Below, in pieces: positions 14,099 to 20,737 of a stretch of 21,807 bases of DNA (the stretch's first letter is position 1; each line of letters begins with the position of its first letter). Location: the NCBI GenBank assembly GCA_035937595.1, contig DASZHS010000055.1, positions 1 to 21,807 on the forward strand, given 5' to 3'. The notes below the pieces were generated by a model, which saw only the letters and a list, made by a program, of their open reading frames with translations, had not been told where the DNA came from and ran no database searches. Position numbers and translations under genes: made by a program. The stretch is from Palsa-459 sp035937595 (GTDB lineage Bacteria > Actinomycetota > Acidimicrobiia > Acidimicrobiales > RAAP-2).

Positions 14099-16476
14099 AA
14101 TCGCGCGTGCGCGTGACCGCGAAGTTGACGAAGGGTGTGGAGGCCCGCGTCGCAGCTGGCACACTCCGCAAGCGCCTGGGCGTGCCGCTCGCCGTCGCGG
14201 CGATCGTCGCCGTCACACTCGTCGCGACGCCCTCCGGGCACGCCGGTGCGGCGACGCCTCGCGTGCCGGTCATCCTCGATGCCGACATGTACTCCAGTGC
14301 TGACGACGCCGGGGCCGCGGCGACGTTGTTCGCCGGCGCCCTCCAGGGCCAGGACAACGTCATCGCCATCGGCGTCAACACGCCGTACTACCGACCGACG
14401 GTGTCGACGGTCTCGTGGAAGTGCCTGGCGGCGATCGCACAGTTCTACGGCTACCCGAACATCCCGATCGGCTCGACCACGCCGGACAATGGCCCGCCGC
14501 CGCCCACGAACGACTTCGTCAGCCCGTGCGCGGCGTTCGCGTCACCGAAGACACCGGCGCCGGTCCCCGTCGTCGCACTCTACCGTAAGGCGCTCGTCTC
14601 GCAGCCCGACGGCAGCGTCGTCATCGTCGCGACCGGCTACGAGGAGAACATCGACGCGCTGCTCAACTCGCCGCCCGACTCGATCAGCCCGCTCAGCGGG
14701 CAGCAGCTCGTCGCCCAGAAGGTGAAGGAGCTCGACATCATGGGCGGCGGCTATCCGAGCCGCAACGGCGAGGACAACTTCGAGGGGCACGCCGGTGCCG
14801 CCGGGGACGTCGCGGCGCACTGGCCGACCAAGATCGTCTACTCCGGCTACGAGGTCGGCGCCGCGGTCCTGAGCGGCGGAGGGGTCACGGCGATTCACCC
14901 CGCGAACTCGCCGATCCGCGCACTGATGAAGGCCTACGCCGGGAACAGCCACTCGATCACCTCGTTCGACCTCATCCCCGCCTACCACTTCCTCCAGCCC
15001 GGCGACGCGTCCCTCACCGAGGTCGGCCCGGGGACCAACGCCATCACGAACACGGGATCCAACACCTTCACCACGGGGACGGGCAACGAGTACTACCTGT
15101 CGCTCACCAATGCGACGAGCCTCGAGAAGTCCCTCAACGCGCTCTGGGACACGCTCCCCGGCACGACGGGCCAGACGATCACGTTCACGTCGACGGCGTC
15201 GTCGCCGACGGTGGGCGGCACGTACCAGGTCGGCGTCAACGGTGGTGCGACCGGCAATCCCGTGACCCTGACCATCGACCCGACCTCGACCTCGGGGTGC
15301 ACCATCGACGCGTCGCAGCTGGTCTCGTTCACGGCGCCCTCCGGGACGTGCCTCATCGACGCCAACGAGCCGGGGAGCACGACCTACGCGCCGGCCACGG
15401 CCGTGCAGTCCTTGCAGGTGGCGGGCATCCCCCAGGTCATCACGTTCACCTCGACCCCGCCGTCGAAGTCGACGGTCGGCGACAGCTACACGGTGACGGC
15501 GTCGGGAGGTGCCTCGCCGAACCCGGTCGTCCTGTCCATCGACAAGTCGTCGACGTCGGGATGCTCGCTCGGCAGCGGGGGCAACGTCTCGCTCGCCGCA
15601 CCCCGCGGCACCTGCGTCATCGACGCGAACCAGCAGGGCAACAGCACGTACGCCGCGGCGGCGCAGGTCCAGCAGACGATCAGCGTCGGCGGTGACGCCC
15701 AGACGGTCTCGTTCTCGACCACGCCGCCGCCTCCGGTTCGTGTGGGCAACCCCACCTACCACCCCGCCGCCTCGGCGAGCTCCGGGCTGAGCGTGTCGAT
15801 CGCACTCGACCCGCTGAGCCACGGCTGCGCGATCAACGGCGGTGCCGTCACGTTCACCGCCGTCGGGAAGTGCGTGCTCGACGCGGTCCAGGCCGGCAAC
15901 CCCACCTTCGTGCCGGCAGAGGCCCAGCAGAGCATCGCGGTGGGCAAGGGCGTCGGCCTCGTCACGGTCACCTCGAGGGCGCCGAAGTCCGCCCAGGCCG
16001 GTGACACATACCGGCCGCTGGCGCGCTCGAACACCGGCGACGTGATCCACGTCTCGCTCGGTTCGCACTCGGCCGGCTGTGCCGTCGTCAGCGGCCTCGT
16101 GCAGTTCCGGTCGGTGGGCACGTGCGTCGTGGCCCTCGCGGACCACGGCAACGCCAACTACACCGGGTCGACGGTCACCGAGCCGATCACCATCGGCAAG
16201 GGCCACGTGCGCCTGCAGGTTGCCTCGACCCCCGGCACGGCACGGAGCGGCTCGGTCGTCTCCTTGAGCGCGACCGTCTCCGTGGCTTACGCGACGGGGA
16301 GCGTGTCGTTCAGCGCGCACGGCACCGTCCTGTGCGCCGCCGCGGTGCGCGGCGGAGTCGCCACGTGCCGCGCGCATCTCGGCTTGCCGAAGGGCGGCTA
16401 CAAGATCGTGGCCTCGTACTCCGGGAGCGCCTCGTTCTTCGCCACCCAGGCGGCGACCACGGTGCGGCTGACCTAA
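14026..16476 (+). CDS. Secreted nucleoside-hydrolase-like protein with Ig-like repeats
   Basis: An 816-residue exported protein. A basic N-region of about 50 residues precedes a hydrophobic segment (about 53-68, PLAVAAIVAVTLVA) and a likely cleavage site near HAGAA (72-76). Residues about 80-380 match the inosine/uridine-preferring nucleoside hydrolase fold: the Ca-binding-type motif DADMYSSADD (Asp85, Asp87, Asp93, Asp94), IMGGGYPSRNG, WPTKIVYSGYEVG and HSITSFD. About four 82-89-residue repeats starting near residues 383, 470, 559 and 644 are Ig-like modules (QTITFTST, SGCTI, GTCLIDAN, STYAPA), and a fifth Ig-like domain runs from about 726 to the end. ATG 14026 has GGAGG 5 nt upstream; GTG 14137 would give a more ordinary signal peptide. 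A role in extracellular nucleoside or other ribosyl hydrolysis is inferred; an Asp expected in EDNFEGHAGAA is changed. Confidence 0.85.
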   Translation: MQDVCRSRASVPQKLTNPVRQQVCQSRVRVTAKLTKGVEARVAAGTLRKRLGVPLAVAAIVAVTLVATPSGHAGAATPRVPVILDADMYSSADDAGAAATLFAGALQGQDNVIAIGVNTPYYRPTVSTVSWKCLAAIAQFYGYPNIPIGSTTPDNGPPPPTNDFVSPCAAFASPKTPAPVPVVALYRKALVSQPDGSVVIVATGYEENIDALLNSPPDSISPLSGQQLVAQKVKELDIMGGGYPSRNGEDNFEGHAGAAGDVAAHWPTKIVYSGYEVGAAVLSGGGVTAIHPANSPIRALMKAYAGNSHSITSFDLIPAYHFLQPGDASLTEVGPGTNAITNTGSNTFTTGTGNEYYLSLTNATSLEKSLNALWDTLPGTTGQTITFTSTASSPTVGGTYQVGVNGGATGNPVTLTIDPTSTSGCTIDASQLVSFTAPSGTCLIDANEPGSTTYAPATAVQSLQVAGIPQVITFTSTPPSKSTVGDSYTVTASGGASPNPVVLSIDKSSTSGCSLGSGGNVSLAAPRGTCVIDANQQGNSTYAAAAQVQQTISVGGDAQTVSFSTTPPPPVRVGNPTYHPAASASSGLSVSIALDPLSHGCAINGGAVTFTAVGKCVLDAVQAGNPTFVPAEAQQSIAVGKGVGLVTVTSRAPKSAQAGDTYRPLARSNTGDVIHVSLGSHSAGCAVVSGLVQFRSVGTCVVALADHGNANYTGSTVTEPITIGKGHVRLQVASTPGTARSGSVVSLSATVSVAYATGSVSFSAHGTVLCAAAVRGGVATCRAHLGLPKGGYKIVASYSGSASFFATQAATTVRLT

Positions 16477-16508
16477 CTCGGTCGTCACCGGATCCAGCGC
16501 GGCAGCGG

Positions 16509-16547
16509 GCCGCTCGAGTGAGCCCACGGGGGGCTGGCTCGAGCGGC
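16509..16547. terminator. Long palindromic bidirectional terminator candidate
   Basis: GCCGCTCGAG (16509-16518) and CTCGAGCGGC (16538-16547) are perfectly complementary, and inside them AGCCC (16521-16525) pairs with GGGCT (16531-16535) around a 5-nt loop. The hairpin lies between the convergent NH/Ig gene and GntR gene and could stop transcription from both sides. There is no U-tract. Confidence 0.65.
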
Positions 16548-16618
16548 TCGTGACCGTCTGACGGCACGGAGCGCCGCGGCCCTGCAACGCGCGTCTCCAC
16601 CGGGGTGCGCCGACGCTG

Positions 16619-16966
16619 CTACGGCATCCCCTCGATCAGCTCGAGGAGCTCCTCGCGGCGATAGCCCTGATTCCTCGCGAAGTCGAGCAGCTCGGCGACC
16701 CGCGTGATCACCGCGCTGCGCTGCGGCGTCCCGATCACCCGCACGCCGCGCCCGCGCGTGAAGTCGACGATCCGCTCGTCGCGCAGGATCCGAAGGGCCC
16801 GGAGCACGGTATTTCGGTTCACGCCGAGGACGGCCGCCAGGTCCATCGATGGTGGAAGGCGCTCGCCGGCCCTGACTTCGCCGTCGGCGATGGCGCGGCG
16901 AACCTCCGCCGCCACCTGGTCGTGCAGGGGCATCGGGTCGGAGCGGTCCACCGGGTCGTCGAACAT
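16619..16966 (-). CDS. GntR-family transcriptional regulator, YtrA-like
   Basis: A 115-residue regulator. The winged helix-turn-helix of the GntR family fills most of it: PLHDQVAAEVRRAIADGEVR, then AGERLPPSMDLAAVLGVNRN and TVLRALRILRDERIVDFTRG with RGRGVRV as the wing. The remaining roughly 35 residues (SAVITRVAELLDFARNQGYR and on) form a short helical tail with no ligand-binding domain, which is the YtrA-subfamily architecture. Members often sit beside ABC transporter genes; none is in this window. I choose ATG 16966 because the fold begins shortly after; no Shine-Dalgarno is visible, and a TACCAT box 13 nt upstream would give a leader of a few nucleotides. It is divergent from the MBL-fold gene across a 377-bp gap. 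Confidence 0.87.
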   Translation of the reverse strand: MFDDPVDRSDPMPLHDQVAAEVRRAIADGEVRAGERLPPSMDLAAVLGVNRNTVLRALRILRDERIVDFTRGRGVRVIGTPQRSAVITRVAELLDFARNQGYRREELLELIEGMP

Positions 16967-17343
16967 GGTGCTAGGTGCGATGGTACCTTGAGACCGCTGC
17001 CCGGTACAGGAGCCGTCCCCGAGTCTGAGACCACCTGTCCGACGCCCGGGTGGCCCCAAAGACCTGCGACGACGCGGTGCCGTCGGATCGTCCGCCAGCT
17101 GAGCGAAGAGGGGCACGCCTCTCCTCGACCGCCAGCACGGGATCCTCATCCCATGGCGGCGACCACGCGGGGTCCGTCACCTGGAGGGCGTGATGGAGGG
17201 TGTCACCCGGGATCGTCGCGCCTGCGAGTCGACGCGGACGACCACGTGCCCGGGAGTATGGCGCGGTGCCGGCTGGATCGCGATCTCACTGCTGCTCGTG
17301 AAGGGTGGGTCCAGCAGTCACGAGGTGTGCTGTCATCTAGGCG
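16967..17343. other. Intergenic region between GntR and MBL-fold genes, no gene seen
   Basis: The 377 bp hold no supported coding frame. Visible elements are a TACCAT -10-like box for the GntR gene (- strand, 16980-16985), a GGTACC palindrome overlapping it, a repeated TGAGACC (starting 16989 and 17025), a short AGAGG/CCTCT hairpin (17107-17122), and an 11-bp palindrome GGGTGTCACCC at 17198-17208 that could be an operator. None is strong on its own. Confidence 0.45.
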
Positions 17344-18201
17344 ATGACCGTTGCCTCTGCCGTGCAGGTGGGCGACCTCGCTCTCGTCCCGCTCAATGAC
17401 GGGTTGTGCAAGCTGCCGCAGGAGTTCTACGTCGGGCTCGACTTCGCCGCACACCAAGAGCTGCTGGCAGACGACGGGCGAGTGCACATCCCGATCGGGT
17501 GCTTCTTGCTGCGTACCGGCGGCATCACGGTGCTCATTGACGCCGGTCTCGGCGCCGTGGACGTCGGCTGGGCACGCGGTGGAGCGCTTCCTGCCGCGCT
17601 AAGGGCAGCAGGGGCGTCCCCCGAGGACGTCGACGTCGTCGTGTGCAGCCATCTCCATATCGACCACATCGGCTGGCTCGCCTCCGACGGCGTGCCCTTC
17701 TTCCCGAACGCAACCGTGCGCTTCGGCAGCGCCGACTGGGCGCAGTTCGTTGACGCGCCCGAAGGTGAGAGCCGAACGAGGGAGATCATGGAGACGCTGT
17801 CGTCAGCAGGGCGGCTCGAGCCGCTCGACGGCGATGGCGTCGCGATCGCGCCGGGGTTGACGGCGCGTCACACGCCCGGTCACACGCCCGGCCACTACGG
17901 ACTCGTCGTCTCGTCGGGGACCGATCGGGCGCTCCTCCTCGGCGACGCCGTCGAGTGCCCGCTGCAGCTCGAGGAGCCGGACTTCTACGCGATGTCGGAC
18001 GTTGATCCGGACCTCGCCGCTCGGACTCGCGAGGCGCTGTGGCGTGAGCTCGAGGGCTCCGAGGCGTTGGTGACGGCGGCGCACTTCCCGGGACTGCAGT
18101 TCGGCCGAGTGCTCAGCGGCCGCGGCCGCCGGTACTTCTCGGCCTCCAGCGCCACCGAGCCCCGGGGACGCTCGGGGGCGCCGCCTCGCAGCGTCACCTG
18201 A
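17344..18201 (+). CDS. MBL-fold metallo-hydrolase
   Basis: A 285-residue metallo-beta-lactamase-fold enzyme. The metal site is complete: HLHIDH (His103, His105, Asp107, His108), a second-site histidine in HTPGHTPGH (His176, His180, His184; His180 is the usual ligand), Asp201 in LLGDAVE, and His247 in AAHFPG. The order and spacing resemble the lactonase-like and alkylphosphonate/alkyl-sulfonate hydrolase-type branch often annotated simply as MBL fold; an N-acyl-homoserine lactone target is possible but unproven. There is no signal peptide, so it is cytoplasmic. ATG 17344 lacks a Shine-Dalgarno. The last 25 residues after the fold are low complexity. Divergent from the GntR gene, which could control it. 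Confidence 0.88.
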   Translation: MTVASAVQVGDLALVPLNDGLCKLPQEFYVGLDFAAHQELLADDGRVHIPIGCFLLRTGGITVLIDAGLGAVDVGWARGGALPAALRAAGASPEDVDVVVCSHLHIDHIGWLASDGVPFFPNATVRFGSADWAQFVDAPEGESRTREIMETLSSAGRLEPLDGDGVAIAPGLTARHTPGHTPGHYGLVVSSGTDRALLLGDAVECPLQLEEPDFYAMSDVDPDLAARTREALWRELEGSEALVTAAHFPGLQFGRVLSGRGRRYFSASSATEPRGRSGAPPRSVT

Positions 18202-18489
18202 CGCCTTGCCTCGAGGCGGACCTGCGCACCGAACGGCGACTCGAGGAGCAGAGGTGGTGGACTCGCTCCCCGCTGGTGCCCACCTCGAGTGGACCGCGAC
18301 GTCGCACCCGGCGGCGGCGGGCACCGTCGACGCCACCTCGAGGTGACAGGCCCCCTCCCTCCTGGCAACGGCCGCCCCAGCGACCGTTGCCTGCGGGAGC
18401 GATCCGGTGACTCGTCGTCGAGATCATCCCTGGCCTCGACCGGCGAACGGCATCCGATCAGGGCGCGCCGGCTCGTGGACCCGACGCGC
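18202..18489. other. Convergent intergenic region with CTCGAG palindromes
   Basis: No gene is supported in these 288 bp between the MBL-fold and nitroreductase genes. It contains four CTCGAG sites, two inside longer perfect palindromes: GCCTCGAGGC (18208-18217) and CACCTCGAGGTG (18334-18345). These might serve as weak terminators for the two convergent genes or be remnants of coding sequence, where CTC GAG codons are common. Confidence 0.4.
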
Positions 18490-19089
18490 TCACCAGCGCT
18501 CCCACCTCACGACGTCGTCCGGGGCGCGCCGACCGGTCGACAGCTCCGGCCGCGAGCGCACGCCCGGCAACGGATGACCCACGGCGATGGCACCGATCGG
18601 CCAGTAGCCGACGGGCACGCCGAGGGCGTCCATCAGGGACCGCTGGCCCTGGAATATCCCGAAGAATAGGGCGCCCAGGCCGAGGTCGACCGCGGTGAGC
18701 AGGATCAGCATGACGCCGAAGCCCGTGTCGATGTCCCAGTAGGGCGCCGGCCAGTGCGCCTCGGCCGCGAGCGGGGTGTGGGCCTTGTCGGGGAGCGCGT
18801 AGCGATCGAGATAGGCCTGCTTGTGCGCGAGCGGAAGGACGACCACCGGAGCCCGCGTCAGCGGCACCGACTCTGCCTCGCCTCGCCACGCTGGGCCCCG
18901 GGTCGTCTCCCAGAAGCGTTGTCGTTGCTGCTGGTCGGTCAGGACGACGAAGGCGAAGCCCTGGCTGTAGCCGGCAGAGGGTATGCGGGTCGCGTTCGCC
19001 ATGAGCTCGTCGAGCAGTGGGCGCGCGATGGGTTCGTCGGAGAACTCTCGCACCATGCGCCGCCGCAAGACGACGTCTTGGAACTCCAT
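18490..19089 (-). CDS. Nitroreductase family protein
   Basis: A 199-residue FMN-dependent nitroreductase-fold protein. The N-terminal FMN phosphate-binding RRRMVREF is at residues 9-16, followed by PSAGYSQGF, a long middle helix region, GALFFGIFQG and PVGYWPIGAIAVGHP near the C-terminus, as in NAD(P)H:flavin/nitro oxidoreductases. The substrate is unknown. I choose ATG 19089, where family members normally begin (MEFQDVV), and a TACGGT box 7 nt upstream would give a leaderless transcript; an in-frame GTG at 19113 is the alternative. It lies 137 bp downstream of the DinB-like gene, in the same direction, with a hairpin between them. Confidence 0.87.
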   Translation of the reverse strand: MEFQDVVLRRRMVREFSDEPIARPLLDELMANATRIPSAGYSQGFAFVVLTDQQQRQRFWETTRGPAWRGEAESVPLTRAPVVVLPLAHKQAYLDRYALPDKAHTPLAAEAHWPAPYWDIDTGFGVMLILLTAVDLGLGALFFGIFQGQRSLMDALGVPVGYWPIGAIAVGHPLPGVRSRPELSTGRRAPDDVVRWERW

Positions 19090-19096
19090 GGCAGGC

Positions 19097-19102
19097 ACCG
19101 TA
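19097..19102 (-). promoter_or_regulatory. -10-like box for a leaderless nitroreductase mRNA
   Basis: The - strand reads TACGGT, matching the actinobacterial TANNNT -10 pattern, with 7 nt to the ATG at 19089. Transcription would start at or next to the ATG. No -35 is evident. Confidence 0.4.
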
Positions 19103-19174
19103 CTGGCGGTCACTCCGCGGTGGATTGCTCACGCCGGGGACGGCGGGCGCTTCCTCAGTGTGCCTGGCGCCCAA

Positions 19175-19188
19175 AGCCCCGAGGGGCT
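19175..19188 (-). terminator. Hairpin with short T run after the DinB-like gene
   Basis: AGCCCC (19175-19180) and GGGGCT (19183-19188) form a compact stem. On the - strand it is followed by TTT, giving an intrinsic-terminator shape about 40 nt after the DinB stop. Confidence 0.55.
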
Positions 19189-19226
19189 CCGTGCGCGAGC
19201 CGGTCGCCCTGCGCCCTCGACGTCGT

Positions 19227-19751
19227 TCAGGTGGCTGCGGTCACGTCCCACAGATGGTGGATGGGATCGTGCAGCCCGTAGATCGCGAGGGACTCGACGG
19301 TGAACCGGCTTCCATTCGATCGGGTTCCCGATCGTCCCCAGTCCGTCGCCGGCACCGCGTCATAGTGCGCCGCGAGCACGGTCGCCGCGCACGCAAGATC
19401 GCCGGCAACCGTGAGGGGATCCTGGCTGTTGTAGTCATCGGCCACGGCCGTCTCGTCCTGATCCCAGTTCTCAAACGCGGGATCCTCCTGCGAGAGCATC
19501 AGCGACAGGCGGTACTCGAAGATCGTGAGGACGTCTCGCACGTGGCACGCGTACTCGAGGTCGGACCATCGCTGCCGGTTGGAACGGCGTGCCACGTCAT
19601 GTCGCGCGAGGACCGGCGTCCACCGCAGCGCGTTGTCTCTGATGCCACCGCCCACATCCTCCCGCGCCCACGTCGAGGCGTCGTATCCGCACTCGGGGCA
19701 AGGTCGGTGGAGGACCCACGTCCAGTCCTTCGTGTCGGGCTGGATCGCCAC
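19227..19751 (-). CDS. DinB-superfamily protein
   Basis: A 174-residue protein with the signature of actinobacterial DinB/YfiT-like proteins: an N-terminal TKDWTWVLHRPCPECGYDAS, a helix with WSDLEYACHVRDVL that supplies one histidine ligand, and a C-terminal IYGLHDPIHHLWDV with the remaining histidines. The four-helix fold binds a metal and characterised relatives act as thiol-dependent transferases or isomerases (bacillithiol or mycothiol dependent); the role here is not known. The start is GTG 19751. There is no Shine-Dalgarno, but TAGCAT lies 6 nt upstream, consistent with a leaderless transcript. It is divergent from the P-loop gene. Confidence 0.85.
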   Translation of the reverse strand: MAIQPDTKDWTWVLHRPCPECGYDASTWAREDVGGGIRDNALRWTPVLARHDVARRSNRQRWSDLEYACHVRDVLTIFEYRLSLMLSQEDPAFENWDQDETAVADDYNSQDPLTVAGDLACAATVLAAHYDAVPATDWGRSGTRSNGSRFTVESLAIYGLHDPIHHLWDVTAAT

Positions 19752-20074
19752 ACGACGATGCTACGACGAGCGCTGATTCGATGGAGCGGTGCCGCAGCTG
19801 CCGACCGTCAAGTGTTCACTGGTCGCGCCCCTCGCCTGCAGCTCGACCCCAGCGACCCTCGAGGTGTCGCGACATCGAACGGTAGCGTCAAGAGCGTGAT
19901 CGGTTCGCGACTCGGCGCGACGGAGTCAGGCAAGTCCACGGACCCTCGCACGCTGCGCTCGCGCCCATCGCCCTGGTTCGTGCACGACGGGGACGGCCTC
20001 ATGGGATCTGCAGGAGCACTCGATGGACGATCGAGTCGAGACCCCACTACCTGGTCGGCGCATACCGAGCGGCC
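19752..20074. other. Divergent intergenic region, no gene supported
   Basis: This 323-bp stretch lies between the DinB-like and P-loop genes. It contains a TAGCAT box (- strand, 19758-19763) positioned for leaderless transcription of the DinB gene and a CTCGAT/ATCGAG inverted repeat (20019-20035) 40 bp before the P-loop start. Open frames running through it resemble no family I recognise. Confidence 0.45.
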
Positions 20075-20548
20075 ATGACGGTGAGACTCGTGTTGATCTC
20101 GGGACTGCCGGGAGCCGGCAAGACCTCTCTCGCTCGAGAGCTTGAGACATCGATTCCTGCGATCCGGCTGTGCGGAGATGAATGGATGATCGACCTCGCC
20201 ATCGACTTGCACGATGAGCTCGCTCGGGAGCGTGTCGAGGTGCGGTTCTGGAAGCTCGCGCAGCAACTCCTCGCGCTCGGACTGAGCGTGATCCTCGAGT
20301 CCGGCTTCTGGTTGAGATCGGATCGGGACGAAAAACGCGTGGGAGCGCGAGCGCTGGGCGTCCGGGTCGAGCTGCACTACCTGGACGTGCCGCTCGACGA
20401 AAGGTGGCGACGAGTCTCTACCCGCAATGCGGGGAGCGAGTGGAACGGGTCACCGATCACCCGTGAGCAACTTGCCACCTGGGACCGGTTCTTCGAGGTG
20501 CCGACGCCGGCGGAGCTGGAGCTCTTCGACCTCGCGCAATCCAGCTGA
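20075..20548 (+). CDS. P-loop NTPase, small kinase-like (AAA_33 type)
   Basis: A 157-residue soluble protein with a Walker A motif GLPGAGKT at residues 10-17 right after the first strand VRLVLIS. Next come CGDEWMIDLAID, a polar segment with an acidic pair in the position of a substrate or Mg site, LGLSVILESGFWLRSDRDEK, which resembles the second strand of zeta-toxin/AAA_33-type kinases, and DVPLDERWRRVSTRN with arginines of a lid. Such proteins phosphorylate small molecules or antibiotics (chloramphenicol phosphotransferase-like) or RNA ends; the substrate is not readable. ATG 20075 is preceded by a weak GAGCGG. No antitoxin-like gene is adjacent, so a toxin role is not suggested. Confidence 0.85.
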   Translation: MTVRLVLISGLPGAGKTSLARELETSIPAIRLCGDEWMIDLAIDLHDELARERVEVRFWKLAQQLLALGLSVILESGFWLRSDRDEKRVGARALGVRVELHYLDVPLDERWRRVSTRNAGSEWNGSPITREQLATWDRFFEVPTPAELELFDLAQSS

Positions 20549-20737
20549 TCGGCCTTCGTTGACGCTCACCTCCAGCTCGCCCCGACCACAGCAAGCGCCC
20601 GGCCTCTTCGGTGTAGGTTCGCCACCGATCAGCCGAGAACGACGATGGGCCGCGCACCTGCTGCGCGCCATCGGCCACGGTGCTCGCGATCTCTGGGGTC
20701 GCGACGGACGCGGTCGTGGCTGCAAGAGGGGGGCACG

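Noticed and set aside
14542..16587. Long open frame antisense to the NH/Ig gene
   Set aside because: Composition is the mirror of the real gene (Arg/Gly/Asp/Val), with no ribosome site and no domain.
17190..17399. Possible small gene (69 codons) before the MBL-fold gene
   Set aside because: It overlaps the MBL start, has no convincing domain, and its end lies inside the MBL gene in another frame.
20075..20548. Zeta-toxin of a toxin-antitoxin system
   Set aside because: The Walker A and general shape fit AAA_33-type kinases, but no antitoxin gene lies next to it and the protein is shorter than zeta toxins.
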